A DNA stretch of 64,000 nucleotides from Pedococcus bigeumensis (lineage in GTDB: Bacteria > Actinomycetota > Actinomycetes > Actinomycetales > Dermatophilaceae). The number at the start of each line of letters is the position of its first letter. Within the stretch, counting starts at the first letter, position 1. Of the stretch, positions 9,071-18,209 are shown one piece after another. A program made the position numbers and the translations under genes. The stretch lies in contig NZ_RCZM01000001.1 in NCBI RefSeq assembly GCF_006438965.1, forward strand, positions 187,097 through 251,096. The letters are read 5' to 3'. The notes beneath the pieces were generated by a model. It searched no databases and was not told the DNA's origin. It saw only the letters and a program-made list of their open reading frames with translations.

Positions 9071-10081
9071 ATGCCGACTCCCGACTTCGTCCTGGCCCTG
9101 CGTGAACGGGTCGGCAGCCACCCTCTGTGGCTGACGGGCGTCACTGCCGTGGTGCGCAACTCGCGCGGCGAGGTGCTCCTCGCCCGACGCGTCGACAACG
9201 GCCAGTGGGCCCTGGTCAGCGGCATCCTCGAGCCGGGCGAACAGCCCGCCGAGGGACTGCGTCGCGAGATCGAGGAGGAGACCGGGGTGCTGGCCCGGAT
9301 CGAGGAGCTCACGGGCGTGTGGACCCTGCCGGCGCAGCAGTACCCGAACGGCGACCGGGCCCAGTACCTCGACCTCTGCTTCACCGCGACCCACCTGTCG
9401 GGAGAGGCGCGGGTCAACGACGACGAGTCGCTCGACGTCCGCTGGTTCGCGCTCGACGACCTCCCGGAGATGATGGAACGGTCCCGCGTGCGGCTCGACC
9501 GTGCCCTGGCCTTCCGCGGCCGCGCCTGGTTCGACGGGGCTCCTGAGACCACCGACTGGTATGCCGCCGTGCCCGACGACCGCGGTCCCCTCGCCGTGCT
9601 CGGGTACGCGGACCCGGCGGGCGGTGAGGTCGTGCTGCGACGAGCAACCGCAGCCGACGTGGGCGCCATCGTGGCGCTCATCGCCGACGACCAGCTCGGG
9701 GCGACCCGCGACGACCCGGCCAACCTCGCGGCATACCTGCCGGCCTTTGCGGCGATCGACGCGGACCCGGCGCAGCTGCTCGTCGTTCTCGACGACGGCG
9801 GCACCGTCGTGGGAACCATGCAGGTGAGCTTCATTCCAGGGCTGTCGCGCGGTGGCGCGATGCGTGGCCAGATCGAGGCGGTCCGGGTGGCCGCGAGCCA
9901 CCGGGGGCGGCGACTCGGCGAGCAGATGATCCGCTGGGCCGTCGAGGAGTCGGGCCGACGCGGCTGCGCCCTGGTCCAGCTCACGACGGACAAGAGCCGC
10001 GCCGATGCGCAACGGTTCTACGAGCGGTTGGGCTTCACGGCGTCACACGAAGGCTTCAAGATGACCTTGGGCACCACGTAG
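9071..10081 (+). CDS. Nudix hydrolase fused to GNAT N-acetyltransferase
   Basis: A 336-residue two-domain protein. Residues about 20-160 form a Nudix domain with a complete box at 51-73 (GILEPGEQ then REIEEETGV), which hydrolyses nucleoside diphosphate-linked compounds with a divalent metal. After a linker, residues about 187-335 form a GNAT domain with the acetyl-CoA loop motif VAASHRGRRLGEQMI near 272 and the typical C-terminal AQRFYERLGF. The fusion is in one uninterrupted frame. Substrates of either half are unknown. The ATG at 9071 follows TAGGGT by six bases and has no Shine-Dalgarno, pointing to a leaderless mRNA. A small conserved protein follows 32 bases downstream. Confidence 0.88.
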   Translation: MPTPDFVLALRERVGSHPLWLTGVTAVVRNSRGEVLLARRVDNGQWALVSGILEPGEQPAEGLRREIEEETGVLARIEELTGVWTLPAQQYPNGDRAQYLDLCFTATHLSGEARVNDDESLDVRWFALDDLPEMMERSRVRLDRALAFRGRAWFDGAPETTDWYAAVPDDRGPLAVLGYADPAGGEVVLRRATAADVGAIVALIADDQLGATRDDPANLAAYLPAFAAIDADPAQLLVVLDDGGTVVGTMQVSFIPGLSRGGAMRGQIEAVRVAASHRGRRLGEQMIRWAVEESGRRGCALVQLTTDKSRADAQRFYERLGFTASHEGFKMTLGTT

Positions 10082-10113
10082 CCCGAGCCCGACCACGTCG
10101 ACCAGGAGGACCC

Positions 10114-10518
10114 ATGAGCGGCACCGGCACGAAGGACGACCCCTGGACGCTGAAGACCCCGCCCGGGACCGGGGACTACGCGATGTACCGCGACGACGCC
10201 GCCGACCCGGCGCAGCTGGTCTGCCAGGTGGGCTCCACGAAGCTGCTCTACGACGCCAGGGTCATCGAGGACCTGCACGCGTGGCTGCGTGAGCAGGGCG
10301 ACTGGGTGCCGCTCGGCAGCGCCGACGAGCAGAAGCCGGCCAAGGACGGCACCGTCGAGGCGTGGGGCCGCTCGGAGTCCAACCCGGTCGGCGGCTGGTA
10401 CGGGCTGCGCAAGGGCTATCGCGGCAGGGTCGGGATGTACCTGCCACCGCTCCTCGAGGAGCTCGGGCTCGCCGAGGTCGAGCACAACCCGCGCAACAAC
10501 CGGATGCGGGCGATCTGA
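10114..10518 (+). CDS. Conserved protein, possibly DUF6855
   Basis: A 134-residue soluble protein without a known function. It begins SGTGTKDDPWTLKTPPGT, contains QVGSTKLLYDARVIEDLHAWL and a C-terminal GLRKGYRGRVGMYLPPLLEELG. I believe this corresponds to the family called DUF6855, but cannot confirm it. An AGGAGG Shine-Dalgarno lies six bases before the ATG. It may be co-transcribed with the Nudix-GNAT gene, 32 bases upstream. There is no signal peptide or membrane segment. Confidence 0.75.
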   Translation: MSGTGTKDDPWTLKTPPGTGDYAMYRDDAADPAQLVCQVGSTKLLYDARVIEDLHAWLREQGDWVPLGSADEQKPAKDGTVEAWGRSESNPVGGWYGLRKGYRGRVGMYLPPLLEELGLAEVEHNPRNNRMRAI

Positions 10519-10537
10519 CGCAGGCGAGCTGTTGCGC

Positions 10538-10948
10538 TCAGGCGACGCGGCGCAGCCGGAGCACCGGCATGACCCGGGCCGTCTTGGTCTCGTAGTCGCC
10601 GAAGCCGGGACGCTCGGCCACGATGGCCGGCCAGTGTTCGGCGCGCTCGGTGGGGTCCAGCTCCTCGGCGTCGATCATGAACGTCTGGGTGCCGACCTCC
10701 ACCTCGAACCGGGGGTGGGCCACGATGTTGTGGTACCAGTCCGGGTTGGTCGGCGCACCGCCCTTGGACGCCACGACGAGCATCGAGCCGTCCTCCTGCG
10801 GGAAGTAGACGAGCGGAGTCACCCGCACCGTGCCGCTCTTGGCGCCGATGTGGTGCAGCAGGATCATCGGCGCCCCCGCGAAGTGGCCGCCGACCTTGCC
10901 GCCGTTGGCACGGAACTCTTCGATGATGCCGCTGTTCCAGTCGCTCAT
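10538..10948 (-). CDS. F420-dependent (Ddn-like) nitroreductase family protein
   Basis: A 136-residue split-barrel protein of the nitroreductase/deazaflavin-dependent family that includes mycobacterial Ddn. Family traits visible are the N-terminal HHIGAKSGTVRVTPLVY, DGSMLVVASKGGAPTNPDWYHN and VEVGTQTF. Members reduce quinones or nitro compounds with F420H2; the substrate here is unknown. The ATG at 10948 is chosen because the protein then begins at the conserved core; the open frame runs upstream to 11047 through a hairpin. It is convergent with the DUF6855-like gene. Confidence 0.85.
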   Translation of the reverse strand: MSDWNSGIIEEFRANGGKVGGHFAGAPMILLHHIGAKSGTVRVTPLVYFPQEDGSMLVVASKGGAPTNPDWYHNIVAHPRFEVEVGTQTFMIDAEELDPTERAEHWPAIVAERPGFGDYETKTARVMPVLRLRRVA

Positions 10949-11015
10949 GTCGGGTGCAACCCCTTCGGTGGTCGCCTCATTCCGGGCGGTCCAGCAGATG
11001 GGTCCCCGGGCACAG

Positions 11016-11058
11016 GTATGCCGGGTGGTCACCGCTGCGGTGACCACCCGGCATACCC
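11016..11058 (-). terminator. Perfect hairpin, icd terminator, made of two inverted GGTATGCCG words
   Basis: Perfect 19-base arms, GGTATGCCGGGTGGTCACC at 11016-11034 and its complement at 11040-11058, with loop GCTGC. It lies 11 bases beyond the icd stop. The outer part of each arm is a copy of the window-wide GTATGCCG word. Confidence 0.75.
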
Positions 11059-11069
11059 ACTGCCGTTGC

Positions 11070-13346
<2,277 letters not shown>

Positions 13347-13383
13347 TCGGCCCTGAGTCCTATCGTCCCTCGACGAAGACCAC

Positions 13384-13412
13384 AGTATCTTGATATCAAG
13401 ATACTTGCACAA
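13384..13412 (-). promoter_or_regulatory. icd promoter with perfect 22-bp operator palindrome
   Basis: Bases 13384-13405 read AGTATCTTGAT followed by its exact reverse complement. On the minus strand -35 TTGTGC (13407-13412), a 17-base spacer and -10 GATACT (13384-13389) form a promoter whose spacer and -10 are this palindrome. A bound dimeric regulator would block icd transcription. The regulator is not identified in the window. Confidence 0.6.
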
Positions 13413-13442
13413 CGGCCCCTCTCGGCCGCTGGGCGCGCCTGC

Positions 13443-14234
13443 TCAGGTCGTGGGCTTGAGGTCCTCCGGGTCGACCACGCCGGTGATGTCCTCGTCGCGG
13501 CGGTCCACGCCCGTCACGAGGTGGTAGGTGGCTCCGGCGATCGCGGCGCCGACGATGGGTGCCAGCCAGAAGGCCCACAGCTGCGCAGGTGCGCCGTTGC
13601 CGTTGAAGAACGCGACGGCAGTGGAGCGGGCCGGGTTGACCGAGGTGTTGCTGATCGGGATCGAGATCAGGTGGATGAGGGTCAGCGCGAGGCCGATGGC
13701 GATGGGGGCGAAGCCCGTGGGCGCGCGGTCGTCGGTCGCCCCGAGGATCACGTAGAGGAAGAAGGCCGTCAGGATCGCCTCGGCACACAGGACGGCCACG
13801 AGGGTGTAGCCGCCGGGGGAGTGGTCGCCGTAGCCGTTGGCGGCGAGGTTGCCGGTCGCGTCGAACCCGGAGACGCCGCGGGCGATGCCCCACAGCGCCA
13901 AGCCGGCGACCAGTCCGCCGACCACCTGGGAGGCCACGTAGGCCGGCACGTCCCGCCACGGGAAGCGCTTGGCGACTGCGATGCCGATGGTCACGGCGGG
14001 GTTGAAGTGCGCCCCGGAGACGTGCCCCACGGCATACGCCATCGTGAGGACGGTGAGGCCGAAGGCCAGGGCCACGCCCAGGAAGCCGATGCCGAGCTGC
14101 ACGCCCTGTCCGGCGACGACGTTGGGGGCGAAGAACTTCGCCGAGAAGATGGCGCTGCCACAGCCGCCGAAGACGAGCCAGAAGGTGCCCAGTGCCTCTG
14201 CGCCGAGGCGTGAGGTCAGTGCCGGTGTGCGCAT
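13443..14234 (-). CDS. aqpZ: Aquaporin Z family water channel
   Basis: A 263-residue MIP-family channel of the cytoplasmic membrane with six transmembrane helices. Both pore loops are intact: HFNPAVT after helix 2 and SVNPARS after helix 5. The N-terminus [16 protein letters not shown] and the aromatic, histidine-containing filter region fit water-selective AqpZ rather than the glycerol facilitator. The ATG at 14234 has a strong AAAGGAG Shine-Dalgarno; the frame is open upstream to 14480 but that part is not aquaporin-like. The C-terminus is a short charged tail. It lies downstream of, but is separately transcribed from, the genes on its right. Confidence 0.94.
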   Translation of the reverse strand: MRTPALTSRLGAEALGTFWLVFGGCGSAIFSAKFFAPNVVAGQGVQLGIGFLGVALAFGLTVLTMAYAVGHVSGAHFNPAVTIGIAVAKRFPWRDVPAYVASQVVGGLVAGLALWGIARGVSGFDATGNLAANGYGDHSPGGYTLVAVLCAEAILTAFFLYVILGATDDRAPTGFAPIAIGLALTLIHLISIPISNTSVNPARSTAVAFFNGNGAPAQLWAFWLAPIVGAAIAGATYHLVTGVDRRDEDITGVVDPEDLKPTT

Positions 14235-14582
14235 GCGGGAGTCTCCTTTGGTGACAAGTGAGCCAGGGCGACCGGTGGGCCACCGCCGGGCCCGTGCCGG
14301 CACCACTCTCCCGCACCGACGTCCGTTGCACACCTGCGACACCCGCACCGAGTCGCGATCCCCTCCGCCGCGCCATCGCTGTCCATCCCGGGGTGACACG
14401 AGGCCATCAGCCAAAAGGACTAGGCGGCCATCCACGGATACGTCTAATGAATGAGGCGATACCGGGACAAAGTGTCTCATTAACTTATCACTTCTTTACC
14501 AAATGCTGGTGAAACTCATCCCCGTACTTTACGTTCACCACAACATCAAACGGGCCCAGGGGGGCTCGAGAGGCGGGGTTCG
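14235..14582. other. Long, partly AT-rich intergenic region
   Basis: Divergent region between aqpZ and the exported-protein gene. Bases about 14446-14560 are clearly richer in A and T than the surroundings. On the minus strand a promoter for aqpZ is visible at 14442-14470 (-35 TTGTCC, 17 bases, -10 TTAGAC), which would leave a 5' leader of about 200 bases. I could not settle a promoter for the plus-strand gene. No ORF of coding character is seen. Confidence 0.45.
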
Positions 14583-15032
14583 ATGGATCAGCAGGGGAAC
14601 GTCAAGGACAGCGCCAAGCCGCTGGTCAGCAGGCGCACGGTCGCGTTGGGTGCGGCCTGGTCGGTGCCCGTGATCGTGATGGCGACTGCGGCGCCGGCTG
14701 CCGCCGCGTCCGCCGGCAACCACAGCGCCGTCCTCGCCACCGCGACGGGGGAGAAGGGGGAGGCGGTCGGCTCGAACCGGCAGGTATCCTTCATCCTCAG
14801 CTTCGGATCCATCGTGGGCTCCAACCTCGTCAAGATCACCTCGATCGAGGGGGGCGGACCGTGGACGGTCCTGCCCACGGCGGCCGTGACGGTCGATGCC
14901 GCGCACCCGGCCGCGCCGTTCTCGCTGACCCGCCCGGACACCGACAACAGCACCCTGACGGTGGTCGTGCACTACACGGTGAACGGTGTCGCACACACGG
15001 TCTCGGTGACCGTCAAGAACAAGGCTAGGTAG
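14583..15032 (+). CDS. Small exported protein with twin-arginine-like signal
   Basis: A 149-residue protein. Residues about 14-42 form a signal peptide with a twin-arginine start (SRRTVALGAAWSVPVI) and an Ala-rich cleavage region (APAAAAS). The mature part is about 105 residues, polar and rich in Ser, Thr and Val, with the alternating pattern of a beta-sandwich (TLTVVVHYTVNGVAHTVSV). No enzyme motif or cell-wall anchor is seen. GAGAGG lies about nine bases before the ATG. Its 3' end overlaps the convergent PqqD-like gene by eight bases. Position beside an HprK/PqqD/BY-kinase group suggests, without proof, that it is a surface component linked to that group. Confidence 0.7.
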   Translation: MDQQGNVKDSAKPLVSRRTVALGAAWSVPVIVMATAAPAAAASAGNHSAVLATATGEKGEAVGSNRQVSFILSFGSIVGSNLVKITSIEGGGPWTVLPTAAVTVDAAHPAAPFSLTRPDTDNSTLTVVVHYTVNGVAHTVSVTVKNKAR

Positions 15033-15339
15033 GGACTGACCCCATGTCGGGCGCGTCGCGGGGGGACACCGAAGCCAGTCCCCGGGACTCCAGCTCGGCG
15101 AGGAACGTCAGCACGTCCGGTTCTACTTCGGCAGCAGGGGCGCCGAAGTCGGCCGCGACGTGTTCGACGATCTGGTCCGTCGTGGATGGCTCGGCCATGG
15201 CCGCCCAGATGGCACATGCCGAGCCCTCCATGGCGAACGGCGTGGCGGTCTGGGGAGTCGTCAGGTCAAGCACCACCACGCGACCCGGCGACTCCACCAC
15301 GGCGACATCGGGGTTGCGGCGCCACACGGGGTCAGTCAA
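15025..15339 (-). CDS. PqqD-like protein (second copy)
   Basis: About 104 residues with the PqqD-like winged-helix pattern: WRRNPDVAVVES, then FAMEGSACAIWAAMAEPSTT, QIVEHVAADFG and VLTFLAELESRGL. PqqD folds bind leader peptides in RiPP pathways, and relatives accompany HprK-like kinases in polysaccharide and lasso-peptide clusters. The start is uncertain. I choose TTG at 15339, which overlaps the upstream PqqD-like stop and follows GGTGGA; GTG at 15327 is the alternative. It is third in the HprK-PqqD-PqqD operon, and its tail overlaps the convergent exported-protein gene. Confidence 0.75.
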   Translation of the reverse strand: MTDPVWRRNPDVAVVESPGRVVVLDLTTPQTATPFAMEGSACAIWAAMAEPSTTDQIVEHVAADFGAPAAEVEPDVLTFLAELESRGLASVSPRDAPDMGSVPT

Positions 15340-15592
15340 GTTCCACCAGCCCCTGGGCCGCCAGCGTCCGGAGTGCTGCATCCGTGGCCGCCGCGGGATC
15401 GACACCCTCGGGCGTCGGGCCGTAGGCCGCGAGCAACACGTCGACCAGCTCCGACACCGGGGTCCAGTCGGGGCAGGAGTCGAGCAGGGTCGTGGCCAGC
15501 GCCGAGAGGCGCACCACCTCCCGGTCGACCAGCAGCACGGCCTCACCGTCGCGATCGACCCGGTCCACAGCCGGCAGGTAGCGCGCCCTCAC
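15332..15592 (-). CDS. PqqD-like protein (first copy)
   Basis: An 86-residue protein with the PqqD-like pattern: a short beta start (RYLPAVDRVDRDGEAVLLV), DREVVRLSALATTLLDSC and a C-terminal helix ending LRTLAAQGLVELD. It starts with GTG overlapping the HprK-like stop by four bases, so the two are translationally coupled. It is only distantly similar to the second copy downstream, so the pair may bind different partners. No radical SAM enzyme or precursor peptide is present nearby, so a classical RiPP role is not supported by context. Confidence 0.75.
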   Translation of the reverse strand: MRARYLPAVDRVDRDGEAVLLVDREVVRLSALATTLLDSCPDWTPVSELVDVLLAAYGPTPEGVDPAAATDAALRTLAAQGLVELD

Positions 15593-16425
15593 GAAGTCTC
15601 ACCCACGAGCTCGTCCAACAGCCCGGCCACGTCGGCCGACTCACGATAGGTGATCCGATGCACACCACCCAGCGACTCGCACAGCGCCGCCAGGCGCTGC
15701 AGCGGTCGTGCCATCTCGGGCAGGTGCGAGGTCTGGGGCACCAGGGCCACCAGCGCGTCGAGGGTGGGGAGCGCCTCGACGGTGGGCGCGCCCTGGTGAT
15801 GGGGATCGCGGTTGAGCAGGCACAGCGCAGCGAGGTGCACGCGGTCGCCGGGTGCCGTCAGGCCGACCGCGCTCGGCGGGGTCTCGTTCTTGAAGAGACT
15901 GTCCGGTGTACGTCGGACCGACAGGGGCTTCGGGTAGGGCACGACCGTCCGGTCGTCCAGCACGACGGTGGTCTCGTCCGTGACGTACCAGCGACCAGGA
16001 CCCAGGGTGCTGACCAGGGTCGTCTTTCCGGTGCCGCCGGGAGCCACGAAGGCCGCGGCGGCACCGGTCACCGGGTCGGCGATGCACGCCGCGTGCAGCA
16101 TGAGGCACTCGCCAGCGCGGGAGTCGATGGCGCAGAGCGTGATGCGCTGGGTGAGCACCTGCAACAGGTCCTCGAGGTCGGGGCGCGCAACCGCGCCGTC
16201 GGCGTCCGCCTGCGCCCACGCCTGCGGGTCACTGTCGAAGACCACCTCGGCGGTGACCTCGCCGGTGGCGCCCGCCGGGGCCGCGCAGAACTCCCACAGC
16301 AGGGGCAGCCGGTCCAGCACCTCAGCCGCCCGGTCGCCACGCACCCGCACCTCGACGTGCACGCCGAAGGCATCCACGACGGTGCTGTGGCAGGACTCCG
16401 GTTCGGCTGCGGTCACAGGCCGCAC
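15589..16425 (-). CDS. HprK-like P-loop ATPase/kinase
   Basis: A 278-residue protein with the architecture of HPr kinase-related ATPases found with PqqD proteins. A Walker A motif, PGGTGKTTL, lies at about 129-137 after LMLHAACIAD, and a DDR segment follows in the nucleotide region (VVLDDRTVVPYPKPLS). The N-terminal half is a sugar-cluster-type domain of unknown role. The start is either GTG 16425 or GTG 16416; TACTGT at 16424-16429 would make 16416 a leaderless start. It heads an operon with two PqqD-like genes and is divergent from the BY-kinase gene 80 bases away. What it phosphorylates, if anything, is unknown. Confidence 0.8.
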   Translation of the reverse strand: MRPVTAAEPESCHSTVVDAFGVHVEVRVRGDRAAEVLDRLPLLWEFCAAPAGATGEVTAEVVFDSDPQAWAQADADGAVARPDLEDLLQVLTQRITLCAIDSRAGECLMLHAACIADPVTGAAAAFVAPGGTGKTTLVSTLGPGRWYVTDETTVVLDDRTVVPYPKPLSVRRTPDSLFKNETPPSAVGLTAPGDRVHLAALCLLNRDPHHQGAPTVEALPTLDALVALVPQTSHLPEMARPLQRLAALCESLGGVHRITYRESADVAGLLDELVGETS

Positions 16426-16505
16426 AGTAGAGCAGTCCGCACCAGCGCACAGCGCATCTGCGCCTGTGTCTCAGCGCGCGTCGACACCGCACCACAGGAG
16501 CTGCA

Positions 16506-18197
16506 GTGGAACTGACCGACTACCTCCGGGTGCTCCGCGCCTACTGGCGCGGCGTCGCCGTGTTCGTGCTGCTCGGGGTTGCCGTGGCGGCCGCCGTCAG
16601 CCTCGTCCAGCCCAAGATCTACCAGGCGGATGCCAGCGGCTTCGTCAGCGCGGGCACCACGAGCTCGGCCGGTGAGGCATCCGTCGGCGACAGCCTGGCC
16701 AAGTCGCGGGCTGCTTCCTACGTCGACCTGGCGAAGTCGCGGGCCACCGCCCAGACGGTGATCAGCGACCTGGGCCTCACGGCGGCGCCGGCCAGCCTGA
16801 TCGGTGCCGTGTCGGTGTCGCAGCCCCTCGACACGGTGTTGATCAAGATCAGTGCCCGTGCCTCGACGCCGCGCGCGGCCCAGCAGCTGGCGGACGCCTG
16901 GGTGCAGGCGCTCAAGCAACAGGTGGACCAGGTCGAGAACCCGTCAGGTTCGTCGACGCAGGCGCTGCGCATCGTCCCGATCGAGTCGGCTGCGCTGCCG
17001 TCGTCACCCGTGTCCCCCAACACCACCCGGAACATCGGCATGGGCTTCGTGGGCGGCCTCCTCCTCGGCACCGCGTATGCCGTGGTGCGCAGCCAGCTCG
17101 ACCGCAAGCTGCGGCGCGCGGAGGACATCGAGCGCCAGTTCGGCGTCACCGTGGCGGCCGCCATCCCGGCCAGCCCTGCCATGGTCCGCAAGAGCGGTGA
17201 CCTCGTCCCGCTGGTCGTTGGGCGCCCTCGCGTCAAGGACCCGGTGCACGCCGCCGAAGCCTTCCTGAAGCTCCGCACGAACCTGCAGTTCATGGACATC
17301 GACAACCCCCCGCGGGTGATCGTGGTGACCAGCCCGCTGCCGGGCGACGGCAAGTCGACCATCGCCGCCAACCTGGCTGCAGCCCTGTCGATGTCCGACC
17401 GTCGCGTCGTGCTCATCGACGGCGACCTGCGCCGCCCGGTCGTGGCTGAGTCCTTCGGCCTGATCGAGGGGGCCGGGCTGACCGACGTCCTCATCGGCCG
17501 GGTCGACTACGCGGACGTGGCGCAGCGCGTGGAGTCACTGCCCAACCTGACCATCCTGGCCGCCGGTGGGACGCCGCCGAACCCGAGCGAGCTGCTCGGG
17601 TCCAAGGCGATGCGCAGGCTGCTGGACTGGCTCGCCGACAGCGGCCACACCGTGATCATCGACGCGCCTCCGCTGCTTCCGGTCACCGACGGCGCGGTGC
17701 TCACCGCCGCGGCCGACGGTGCCCTGGTTGTCGTGACTGCCGGGCGGACCCTCGACACCCAGCTGGGTGCGGCGCTGGCCAGCCTGCACGCCGTGCAGGG
17801 CCACACGCTGGGCGTCGTCCTCAACCGCGTCGAGCCGAAGGCAGCGGATAGCGGCTACTACGGCGGCTACTACGGGTCCGCGAAGCCCGCCAAGGGCCGC
17901 GCCAAGGGCACGAAGGCGCCCGATCGCCAGGCCGAGATCGCGCCCGAGCGTCAGCCGGTTCGGCTGGTGCGGGCGGTCGAGTCAGCTCAGGCGGGTCACC
18001 CGGTCGATGCCGTGCACCCGGTCGACGCAGTCCACTCGGCCGAGGCGGCCCACGCGGTCGAGGCCGCGCAAGCTGCGGCCGACGCGGTCAAGGCAGCGCA
18101 GGCGGCCCGGCCGACCAAGCCTGCTCGTGGGCCGCAGCACGGGCCGAACGCCGTCCTGCAGCCACGCGACCGGGCAGCCGCCGGGATGCGTCACTGA
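16506..18197 (+). CDS. Wzz/BY-kinase: polysaccharide co-polymerase with tyrosine kinase domain
   Basis: A 563-residue membrane protein. Transmembrane helices at about 17-33 and 177-194 flank an extracytoplasmic Wzz region. The cytoplasmic BY-kinase domain has Walker A PGDGKST (279-285), Walker A' VLIDGD (302-307) and Walker B VIIDA (383-387). A tyrosine cluster YYGGYYG at 451-457 is the likely autophosphorylation site. Such proteins control chain length in polysaccharide export. The tail beyond 460 is an unusual Ala/His/Val repeat region (HPVDAVHPVDAVHS, then EAAHAVEAAQAA). GTG at 16506 follows AGGAG by seven bases. Unusually, no glycosyltransferase, flippase or polymerase is adjacent. Confidence 0.88.
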   Translation: MELTDYLRVLRAYWRGVAVFVLLGVAVAAAVSLVQPKIYQADASGFVSAGTTSSAGEASVGDSLAKSRAASYVDLAKSRATAQTVISDLGLTAAPASLIGAVSVSQPLDTVLIKISARASTPRAAQQLADAWVQALKQQVDQVENPSGSSTQALRIVPIESAALPSSPVSPNTTRNIGMGFVGGLLLGTAYAVVRSQLDRKLRRAEDIERQFGVTVAAAIPASPAMVRKSGDLVPLVVGRPRVKDPVHAAEAFLKLRTNLQFMDIDNPPRVIVVTSPLPGDGKSTIAANLAAALSMSDRRVVLIDGDLRRPVVAESFGLIEGAGLTDVLIGRVDYADVAQRVESLPNLTILAAGGTPPNPSELLGSKAMRRLLDWLADSGHTVIIDAPPLLPVTDGAVLTAAADGALVVVTAGRTLDTQLGAALASLHAVQGHTLGVVLNRVEPKAADSGYYGGYYGSAKPAKGRAKGTKAPDRQAEIAPERQPVRLVRAVESAQAGHPVDAVHPVDAVHSAEAAHAVEAAQAAADAVKAAQAARPTKPARGPQHGPNAVLQPRDRAAAGMRH

Positions 18198-18209
18198 CGG
18201 ACCGGCCGC

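Noticed and set aside
15025-15592. RiPP (lasso-peptide or PQQ) biosynthesis cluster
   Set aside because: PqqD-like genes are present, but no radical SAM enzyme, lasso cyclase, protease or precursor peptide is found nearby.
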